The notes beneath the pieces are model-generated. The model saw nothing but the letters and a program-made list of their open reading frames with translations. It searched no databases and was not told the origin of the DNA. Positions 44,701 to 56,700 of a DNA stretch of 64,000 nt are shown in pieces (position 1 is the stretch's first letter; every line of letters starts with the position of its first letter). This DNA comes from Mytilisepta virgata. Taxonomy: Eukaryota; Mollusca; Bivalvia; Mytilida; Mytilidae. The translations under genes and the position numbers were made by a program. Location: the NCBI GenBank assembly GCA_028015205.1, contig CM051512.1, positions 18,445,139 to 18,509,138 of the forward strand, given 5' to 3'.

Positions 44701-47700
44701 AAATTCACTATAGATCTTCTATGACTATTTATTCCATACTATATATATATATAATTACTGGTAACACAATGTTACTCTGAAACCACGCTTTAATCGTAAG
44801 CTGATAATTAACACCTTCAATTTGGAATAACAGGTGTGTTGTCAGGAAGAAATACTTTTAATAAACAAAATTATATAAAAACTCACTGCAACTATGCAGT
44901 ATTTGGACATTCCAAATGAGAAAGTATATCTAGTTGTATTTACGATTGACACTGACATTCTTGGAAACGTAACTCACCTGAACAAGAAAAATAATTAGTA
45001 TGTAGCTAATCAGTGCACTTTATTAAAAATAAATAATTGATCATAATTACATTGAAAAGAATTGAAGCAATGGACTCTGTTATTACTGGCGTTAAAGGTA
45101 ACAATGGATAAATTACTAATACCGCAGACGCCAGAATAAACAATGACACATTTTTATGACACACCTGAACACCTGTGGTGTTTACCCCCATAAAATATCC
45201 GATTTTAAACGTAAAAAACACGGGATTGTTAAAACAATAATCGCTTTAAAAATACGTTCAAATTGATAATATTCGTCCAGTTAACCCATATGTTTTTGCG
45301 TCCGTGATCGTATCAAAACTTTATGTTTCCGTCGAATGGAAGATAAAGGTAGGTATGCACCTACATCTATAACAAAAACCTGTCAGATAATAAACACAGG
45401 AGTCAAAAATTAATCTGTCCATTACCTTACAATGACTATTTATTCCATACTAGATATATATAATTACTGGTAACACAATCATACTCCGAAACCACGCTTT
45501 AATCGTAAGCTGATAATTAACACCTTCAGTTTGGAATAACAGGTGTGTGGTCAGGAAGAAATACTTTTAACAAACAAAATTATATAAACACTCCCTTCAA
45601 CTACCCAGTATTTGGACATTCCAAATGAGAAAGTTTACGTAGATGAATTACATACAAGTATTCACAACACATAAGAAGATGTATTTACGATTGACACTGA
45701 CATTCTCAGAAACGTAACTCACCTGAACAAGAAAAATAATTAGTATGTAGCTAATCAGTGCAGCACTTTATTATAAATAAATAATTGATCATAATTACAT
45801 TGAAAACAATTGAAGCAATGGACTCTGTTGTTATTGGCGTTAAAGGTAACAATAGATAAATTACTAATACCGCAGACGCCAGAATAAACAATGACACATT
45901 TTTATGACACACCTGAACACCTGTTGTGTTTACCCTCATAAAATATCCGATTTTAAACATAAAAAACTTGGGATTGTTAACACAATAATCTCTTTAAAAA
46001 TACGTTCAAATTGATCAAATTTGTCCAGTTAACCCATATATTTTTGCGTCCGCGATCGTACCAATCTGCCCACCGTGGTTTTCCTCGTTCAGTGAGAAGT
46101 ACCCTTGAAGGAAAACGGGATTTAGAGCAAGAAACACTGATTGTACTGTATTGACTCTCTTGTACATAGCTCTGTCCTTAGATCTGTTAGCTTTATGGTA
46201 CTGACTCCCTCGTACATAGCTCGGTCCTTAGATGGGTTAGCTTTATGGTATTGACTCTCTTGTACATAGCTCTGTCCTTAGATGTGTTAGCTTTATGGTA
46301 TTGACTCCCTTGTACATAGTTCTGTCCTTAGATGGGTAAGCTTTATGGTACTGACTCTCTCGTACATAGCTCGGTCCTTAGATGGGTCAGCTTTATGGTA
46401 TTGACTCTCTTGTACATAGCTCTGTCCTTAGATGGGTTAGCTTTATGGTATTGACTCTCTTGTACATAGCTCTGTCCTTAGATGTGTTAGCTTTATGGTA
46501 CTGACTCCCTCGTACATAGCTTGGTCCTTAGCTTTATGGTATTGACTCTCTTGTACATAGCTCTGTCCTTAGATGTGTTAGCTTTATGGTATTGACTCCC
46601 TCGTACGTAGTTCTGTCCTTAGATGGTTAGCTTTATGGTATTGACTCCCTCGTACATAGCTCTGTCCTTAGTTGAGTTAGCTTTATGGTATTGACTCCCT
46701 TGTACGTAGTTCTGTCCTTAGATGGTTTAGCTTTATGGTATTGACTCCCATCGTACATAGCTCTGTCCTTAGATTGGTTAGCTTTATGGTATTGACTCCC
46801 TCGTACGTAGTTCTGTCCTTAGATGGGTTAGCTTTATGGTATTGACTCCCTCGTACGTAGTTCTGTCCTTGGATGGTTTAGCTTTATGGTATTGACACCC
46901 TCGTACATAGCTCTGTTCAGAAATGGGTTTAGCTTTATGATATTGTTGAAATTGCTTTTTTCTTTAATGGTTTTGGAATATTAAAGTGTTTTTTCAACAT
47001 TTGAGCACAACTGATTAGTTGTAAATCGATGAAATGTGTACATCTTGTGCATCAAAATTGCTATCGAAGAATTTATCACACTTTTGAAAAAACATGACTA
47101 CATTGAATGTTATGTCTGTAGATTACCATGGATTGCTCCAGAGCTATTTGATAATATGTCAAAAACAACAATATCGTCAGATGTATATGCGTTTAGTACG
47201 ACACTATGGGAATGTGCTACTTTTGGTGGAAATCCACTATCTTGCAGCCCACTGAAGGAAATGAGTTATGATAGCAGTAAGGTAGGACTAATTAGCGTCA
47301 CATTTTAAATACAAAATACTACTTTGTGGAGTAAGAATTTCGTATTATTTGATGATAATCGTATAAAGGCAATCACTGAATCAGGTGAAATTTTACATGC
47401 TGTTTCAGGTATTGTAACTACAATTTTGGTTTTTGTCTCGCATGTGATAAAAAGTTGCGAAGGGGAGATATAGACATTACTTTCCGGTGGTGTCATAAAC
47501 TTTTTTAAAACCTTAATTACTTTGCATGCATAATACCTGCAATTAAGAATTTTGGTCCACAGATACCTTATTGTATAAAAAATTTACCACAGTATACTTT
47601 GTTTTATGAAATTAACTGATGGAGACTGATTCAGAAAAGGGCTTTGTACACTAAAAAGTTATTAGAACAATAAAGGATTGCCACCTTCCTTTATTTGTAA

Positions 47701-50700
47701 TTAAAAGACAATTATTAAATGAAAAACATACACATTTTGGTTCAGACACAGAACCTTTTCATGCCCTGCCCACGAATGTGGTTAAGTTTTGCATTCAGGG
47801 TTCATTTCTTTGGAACTAATCATAGTGTATCAATGAAACTTTATCAGTGGATGTGACTTAGGTAGTACGGAGCAGTCATACAATAATTGGGTCATTATGA
47901 CATACAGTTTAAGCTTTAGCGACTCTGGTTAAGTTTTGTGTTTAGGTTTATTTCTTTGGAACTAAGCATAGTGTATCAATGAAATTTCACCAGTGGATGT
48001 GCCTTGGATAGCACTGAGCAGTCATACAATAATTAGTCATTATGACCTACAGTTTATGCTTGAGTGGCTCTGGTTAAGTTTTGCATTTAGGTTCATTTCT
48101 TTGGAACTAAGCATAGTGTATCAGCAAAATTTCATCAGTGGATGTGCTTTGGATAGTACTGATCATTCATACATGATGAACTACATTTAAGGTGAGGCAT
48201 CCATGTCTTACAGACACAATTTCTAGTTTTATTTGGTCTAATTACAAATTTCATACCACTCATTGATTTCTTCTGGCAGTTTTGGCATTCCATATTTTCT
48301 CAAGTTGAAAACCAGTGAAAATTATTCTGGGACAAAAGAAATATTCTGTATAGATTTAATACAGATTAATATGCTAAGGTCTGCAAATTTTGAAACTCAA
48401 ATAATAAAAATATAAAAAGTTTTTAATTTATTGATTGTTTTTCTATCATCTACATGTATGTACACTGAAAAAAAACAAGCATTACCTTCCTTGAAATCTT
48501 GACACTCTAATTTTGCTTGGTAACCAAATTCCTTGGTTTTTGTATCATTGATGCATACATTATACCCTTACATTTTCATATTTTTCTTATATCTTATAGA
48601 TAATGGGTTTCTATCAAAAGGGTAACCAAATTGACATTCCTAAACAGCTGCAAATACAGGACATTGAAATGGAGAAAATTAGAAAAATGAAGGAAACTGT
48701 CATAGAAATTATAAAAAAATGTTGGAACAAAGTTGAGAACAGACCAGAGACCAACACTATATTAAAAAGACTACGGGAAGCTGATGATGACTGTTTGTAT
48801 AATAATGGTTAGTTGATGTTTTTCTACACAAGATTATAACATGCATGGATGATTTTACTCTGTTTTTCAACAGAATTCCAATTTTAGTAGACTTCTGCAT
48901 TTGATGGTTGGTAAAAACCATCCCTGAATATCAGAATTAGGTAGTTCTTCATGACTACTTCTTTCTTTACTCAAATTTGAAAATCAACTTTAAAATAGAA
49001 TTCAGATTAGTATCCATTGTATCAAGTATAACTTGTTTACAAAGCCTCGTTTCCGACACAGGGAAAACTCTAATAATAGATACTAAAGTCCATTTCTATC
49101 AAAGGATAACAACGAAGCTAGAAGTTAAAGGAAATACATGTACAATCCTAATGTAGTACATTTTTATGCCCCTTTCGATAGTGTTACACTCTGTGTGTCC
49201 GTCCATCTGTACATGCATACATTCATGTACATACGTCCTGCTTTAGGTTAAAGGTTAGATTGAATGTATTTTAATGGGAAGTAGATGTCATATCAACCGT
49301 GTCACATGAAATTGTCCCGAAATACCTTATGATGTCACCTGAATGACATGATTGACTGATCATGATTTAGGTGTTTGTTTGGAAGGGGACACAGTGTCCA
49401 TAGATGGTTTAGTTTACAGAGCTTCGACTGTATATTACCGAACTTCAATTTTCAGGATATGCAGAAATTCTAGATTTGGGGTCAGCATCGTTTACCCTGA
49501 GTGATACCAGCATGTCAGCCTCTGGCTTACTAGACATACCTGATGTGATGGATGCTTTAGAGTGTCATGAACCTGGAAAAAGGCCAAATAGACATATACC
49601 GGCAGAAGGTATTGCTATTTTTAGAATATAAAAATATGAGTTAGTTATGTGCCCTTTTATTGACTATTTATAAATATTGAGGAAATTAAATAATCTACAT
49701 TCCAGTCTATAACCAAATTGCATCTACCTAATTAGTTTGACTCGATGAAGTTGAGGGAGACTAATGGAGTCGCTCTGGTGTCCGCGTGCACATCTACAGC
49801 CAGTTCTCAGTTACCAGATGACGTAGGGTCATATAATATTATGAGTAGGTGCATGTTGAAGAGACTGACCATGTGACATAAGATGAAGGTCACCCTTATT
49901 ACACAGTTGACTGGCTTTTAATTTTTATGTCAAAAATCAGTTTTAACATAAAAAGTGACCTACAATCATATAACGTGGTGTGAGGATGCATCTTGGGGAG
50001 TAACACAGCCTCCCACCAAAATTAGGTCACTCTGACCTACTTATTGTGGGTCATTGACTTAGGTTAAGTTTTACATCCGAGTTCAGTTCTCCGACACCAA
50101 GGGACCTACAATCATAGTACTTGATGTGACAATGCCTCTCGGGGAGTAACACAGCCTCCCACCAAAAATAGGTCACTCTGATCTACATATTGACTTACAT
50201 GTAGGTTATGTTTTATGTCCGAATTCAGTTCTCTGATACCAAGGGACCTATCATCATATTACTTGCTGTGAGGGTGCATCTGGGGGAGCTACACAGCCAC
50301 ACATGAAAATTAGTGGGGGAACGAGGTTATAATTGTAATCATAGATTTCTAGTTTGGCTTTTGAAGGAACACTTAAGAAATTGGCAGCTATTGTACAAAA
50401 ATCTTTTTATGCCCCGCCACGAATGTGGATGGGGCATATAGAGTTAACCATGTCCGTCTGTCCGTCCATGGATAAGTTTTGCGTTTAGGTTCATTTCTTT
50501 GGAACTAAGTGTAGTTTATCTATGAAACTTCATCAGTGGATGTATCCTTGGGTAGTACTGAGCAATCAGACAATAATTGTGTCATTATGACCTACATTTT
50601 ATGCTTGAGCAACTCTGGGTAAGTTTTGCATTTAGGTTCATTTCTTTGGAATTAAAGCATAGTGTATCAATGAAACTTCATCAGTGGATATGTGCCTTGG

Positions 50701-53700
50701 GTAGTACTGAGCAGTCATTACAATACCGGTAATTTGGTCATTATGACCTACATTTTACACTTGAGTGACTCTGGTTAAGTTTTGTGCTTATATGGATTTT
50801 TGGCGGGGCATCCATCTACAGACACAGTTTCAAGTTATCTACTTTTTTTGGTTGTTTGAAATATGCAGGCCTTATCTGCTCCGTAAATCAATGATAAATG
50901 TGGCCAGTTGAACCTGATTAATTCCATGTTGAAAGGACCTAACAAAACTATTCCATTTATGCAAGCTTTGTTCGTTTATTACACCTTCCCATGCAGGACT
51001 CAGAAAACCAAAACGTTTCTAAATAAGCATAAATTTTGAAGCCCCGCATGTACATATTTCAATCTATCAAATCTCATCCACTAGTAACCTGTGCTGGATC
51101 ACTGGAGCTCAACCCACAGAGCTGCCTAGCAAATCTCCAAATGGTTGATATGGGAGACCCTCTCATTGGAGACTCGTCAGGTCATAATAAGGAAAGCCTG
51201 ACTGCAGACCATAGTGGATAACGTGTTTGGTGAATGCCACACTCCCTGCATACTAAAGACCCCTTCTGTAGTTTTTGAAAAAGAGTAGGCCGACCCTAGC
51301 CCCCTCCATCCACCCTTTTACAGTGGCAGTCAAAATTGGTTCCCCTCCTTGTCCCACACTACCCCGATTTGAATGGTTGAACTGGTTCTCGTCCTGAATA
51401 AGCATGAAATATTTTGCCAATGCATGTTGAGAAAACAACAAAACAAAACAAACATGTCTGATCAGCAATGTTTAAGGCCAAACTATAACCAAAAATATTT
51501 CAGAACAGATTTAAAGTCAAAAGGATCAAACCATTTAAGGTATCCCGACAATAATACATGATTAACATCAATAATATTTCTTTTCATCAATTGATGCCGT
51601 CAAATAATAAAACACAATACTGTCATCTCCATTGTAATGTACATGTAGATGTCAAAATATCGCTTTAAAACGGAAGTAAAGTCTGCGCTTGCGAAATAAT
51701 TTCATGACATCAATTGTGGATTTGATGCCATGAGATTTTCAACATTGTCCAATCAGAATCGACGTTACAATCAGTATTGCATTACAATAATTTGATGAAT
51801 TGTGGTACAGACACCCTAAACCAAGAACTCAAAGGTGAGCAATTCATAAAGAAGATACACCAAGGTTACTTAAAATTTCATAAACAGTAAATTTTAATAT
51901 CTCATAACCAATACCAAAATAAATATTAAGTGAGAAAATATGAGAGATTTTAAGTGTATTTGACCACATGTAACATTTTGTAGAAGGTACTGAAAAGTCA
52001 CTTAAGACATATTTTCTTCTCACAGAAAAACCATACGGTATGTCGTCACTCTTAATTTATAACAAAATATATTCAATTTCAGAAACACAGTCTCTACCCA
52101 GCCAGTCAGATCTGCCATGTCCGGCCAGCCAATCAGATCCATTGTCTCCGTCTAGTCAATCAGATACATCATCTGAAAAGTGTGATAAAGTTGTGGCAGC
52201 TGGTAAACATGATTTGGGAAGTGAAGTTAATCTGAAAACCAAAGAAATATGTCAGCCTTTGGTAACTCAAAATACCAAATGTACGGAGAAAAACGAAACC
52301 CAAAATTTGAATGGTGCAGAGACCAAAGTTATCAATGCAGATCTGCCCTCAAGCCAGCATAATAAAAAAAGGGAATTTTCAAGACTGAAAATCGATGTAG
52401 GAAGTGATACTGCAAACATAGAACCTAGCTCGCCATCTTCAGCTCGATCTTGCACAAGGACAGGAGTTTGTGGAACACCCTTACCGTCAGTGCCATCTGA
52501 CGAGTGTCCAATTCCACTAAGATTTTTATTAAATAAAGAAAGGATTAAATATAATGATATGGACATACTAGGAACAGTAAGTTTCATTTTAAAGGTACAG
52601 TCAGTAGCTTGAACGTGGATGGCTCAAATCATTGTCTTGTCAATTTTCTCTTTAGTTTTATTTCTTGAAAAGTTAAAACAGAAACTATGGTCCCAGTGCA
52701 ACCATGATAAAATTCTTATTATAGTATAACTAATCGCTGAATACAAATACCAGAAATAAACAATGCAGTCAGTCACAAGTGCGCAAAAGCTGTAGTTCGG
52801 TCACAAATTGTTTATTTCTGGTATTTCAATTCAGCGATTAGTTATACTTTTTATTACATTGTACAGATTCTAGCATTTTAGCTGAAATAAATTGAAATAA
52901 AACGGACTATGTCTTTTGATATCTATCCGCAGCAATTGTGACGTCACTTCCTAGAGTGAAAGAGGGTTTGTTCTTTTCACATGTGATTTACCAGATTTTC
53001 TTTCACTCAAATACTACGGTAAATCACGGATTACAATGTAATGATATATTTTACTTTTGAAAACTCACATTGAATAATTTAATTGAAAAAGGTGTGATGA
53101 AAATAGATTAGCCTGACAGATTAATGTTTGATGTTTTAAATGTCATAATTATCGTTAAAAATTAACCTGTTTAATTTTTAATTGAAAATATTCTATTGTA
53201 ATGATCAATTATACCAACTTGTATATAGTATGGCACTAACAATTTTCCGTAATTGAACAAGCTTAACTATCTCCAACTACCGATAAGTCAAACAGATTCT
53301 ATGGTCCATTTGATTTTGAGCTATGGAAGTTTTCAGAATTTGAACTTTACATGAAGCTAGGTGTATTTGACTTTATCGTAATTAAAATAATTCTTGAAGT
53401 CATCTTTTTAATCTGATTTCGATTTCCAGCAATTTTCTCACTGTTTTTGAAACATACTGACAGTAACTCTAAATTCTTAATTCATGCATTCCAGTTAAAA
53501 AGTTTAACAAATTGTCATTAAAAGTTGAATTTGTATTCATTAAATACAGTGCAGGCTGGAAATCCAACAGATTAATAAAAATTTGGCATGTAACAGGACA
53601 GTTGGAGTAATCCAAGTTCATTATAAGGCTGATTCAAGCTAACTGATGGGTTATCATCTCCACCAGACTTGGATTTTAAATTTTTTCTGGAAAGTAATTT

Positions 53701-56700
53701 TTGGGTTTAGTTCTGGTAAAATTTGTGTTTATTTCATGGCATCCTTTTCCGATCCATAAAAAATAAACACTATTGTACCTAGTAGTAAGTGACAAAATCT
53801 ACCACATGTCCCCCATTCTGAACTTGGGGACATCAAGAATTTCATTGAAAAATAAAGAGTAAAATACTCCCACCTTTTAGAAGGGTTGGATGATAATCAA
53901 TCAAGTTGAATTAACCTAACAGCACACAATACATGTAATGAGCGGTCAGACTGACAGCAATCCTGATTTTCCTTCGTTATTTTCAAGAACCATCCCACCA
54001 ACCCATCATCAGACTTACATACTTTGCCAGGTTATTAAATTGATTTTTTATTTTGTAAAATCAAGTAAAAAAGTAGTTTAAGTTAGCCTTTGATGGTGCT
54101 TAGGTTAGTTGAGCATGATTGATCAAGTTTCAGTGTTGTAAAATTGGCAAAATTATGTATATTTTTGCATAGGGGAATTTCGGTGTGGTTTTAAAAGGCA
54201 AATTCAACAGAAATGGAAGTTGGGAACCAGTAGCTATAAAGACATTAAAACAGGACAGTGTTACTTCCAACAAAGATGAAATAGAAGGAGAAGTTAAGAT
54301 TCTTGCCGACCTGTGCCATGAAAATATTGTCAGATTTTATGGATTTTGTAGAACAGGTCAGTATTCTTTAATTTTGTAATTTAGTGGACATCAATCATGC
54401 ATTTTATGGTCACATATTGATACTGTCTTTATCAGCCTAAGAAGTTTACCCTTGTCAACTGCTATGGTGGTTTTGTGGTATATGTAGTGTGATCTCCTCG
54501 AGCGCAGAAGATCGTGGGTTCAATCCCCAGTCCTATCAGTCCAAGGACAAAATTGGTATTTGCTGCTTCTCTGCCAAGCACACAGCCCCTAGAGTAAGAG
54601 CAAAGGACTGGTCGGCTTGGAGTCATTAGAATGTGTCTGGTTGGGGTTATATGCAGACTGTTCACATGACGCACTGAAATGTAAATACTGTCACATATGT
54701 ATCTTTGTTTTTGTTTACATATAGGAATTAGGTGTCAATAAGCATACTTAATCCCATTGGACAAATATATTCATCTCCAAATCTCCAAAATATTTAACTT
54801 AGTCAACCTATGGTTCACTTTATGCAGAATAGGGAAAAACTTCTGAAATTGAGAGATCAGAGTTCGTAGAGAATAAAAAGTTAATTGTACATGTATACGG
54901 TAAATAAATAAAATAAATATTTCAAAGAATTGAATTTTGATTAATTTTTTATTTGAGTTTTAGGTAAGCAAAATGCACTATACCTCGTGAGCTAGCACAT
55001 TAAAAATCTGGCTTTGCTTGTCAGTCTAGTACAAAGCGGGGTTCATATTCATATCTTATCAAAATATGCATTTTTAAACAATTTCCACTGGACGTTAAAT
55101 AATTCTCCTATTCCTGGTGTATTTAATTGGTGGGATAAAAATACATAATATCTTTAACCACTTCCCGGTGATTAAATTTCTATGTGGGAATTACCGCCCT
55201 TTTTTTCTACAGTTATTAGAACGATAAACTAAAGTCCCGAAATGACGTCTATGTAAATAAACTACATAGCAACAACATTGTCTTGAGATTTTTATCGAAA
55301 ATCATAGGAGAAACAGATTCTCCTTCAATTTACTCGTGAGTTATGGAATTTCTCCACCCTCAATAGTTAGATTTTAGATTTAAACACGCTCACTAATCGA
55401 AAATTTAACTATCTCGGGTGGAGAAATTCCATAACTCACTCGCACCTGAAGGAGAATCTATATTTCATCCGTCCATCCATCCATCTATCCATATGTCGAT
55501 GAAAGTTGAGTAAAGGTGAAAAGAAAGTCTGAAAAAGTTGGTATCAACTTTCAATACACTGGTAAACACATGTACATCAGTATATGCATACATTCTGTTG
55601 ATGTTTATTTTACTAAATTATCGAAAGGCCATTTAAAATTAATTAGATATTCATCAAAAACTGTCCATAAGTTTCTAAATTCTGTTTTATCACTAAACTA
55701 CAGTTTCCAGAATTTAATCATATTCATTCCAGAAACTTTCCTATTTCAATTTCTTGTTGTTTCTGTGGTATATCAAACTTATTTCGACCTTAAAAAAAAT
55801 AAATTAAAAACTCAGAGTTGATGAAAATATACATCTTGACATGAAGTATTATATCAAAATAATTTTTTGTTAAATTAATGTAATCAGTTATAATCAATTA
55901 TTCTTTTTCCAGATTGCCTTCTTGTGATGGAGATGATTGACGAAGGTCTGACATTGCAGAAATATTTACAGAAGGTCCGTCATGACAAGATAACCCTCGA
56001 AAACAAAGAACTTATAAAATTTTGTCTGGGTGTTGCCAAGGTAGATATTGTTGCTATCTGTATCTATTCAAGATGTCAAGATGAGGTTAAACTGATTCTC
56101 TTATAATAGGGATGTTGGATCGCTAAATACATGTCTTTGAGAAGAGTGTGATATCACTAAAGTGATATGAAAAATATGTGCCTTTTTGATTGGTCATTGC
56201 ATTGTGCGATATTATTCATCTTGTATTTTTATTGGTCGTCAGTCCTGCTAAGAAATGACAGTTTTTAGGACTTTCTTGCTAAGCAACAGTTGACATCACA
56301 GGTAGATAGTCATTAAAATTTGTATGCTGCTTACAACAAATGGCATATAATCAAATATTCCTAGGAACTTATGAAAAAAAAGAGTTTGAAAGTTTTGAAA
56401 ATGGCATATCCCTACATATCAGCTCTGTTTATATAATTTGTTTATGATAAACGGAGTTTCTTTTGTGGTGTTTTTTTTAAATTAACTTGTGTTGAAGTTT
56501 TCTTAAATTCATTTCTCACTCATGAAACCTAAAATTACAAAAAAGAATAACTCTATTTTGTGACATTTAACTTGATTTTCCACCCAGAATTATCAGGCCT
56601 AATAAATGTATTACAGAATACCCAAAAATGGTGTTTATTCCTGCAATAAACAACTTCTAATTGTTAACCTGCTCATTGTATTTACATAAAATGTTTTACA

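Noticed and set aside
43939..46944. CRISPR-like regular repeats
   Set aside because: Units are contiguous 50-bp tandem copies without unique spacers, in a eukaryotic intron.
52267..52587. - strand ORF opposite JAK exon 12
   Set aside because: Shadow of the real coding exon on the other strand.
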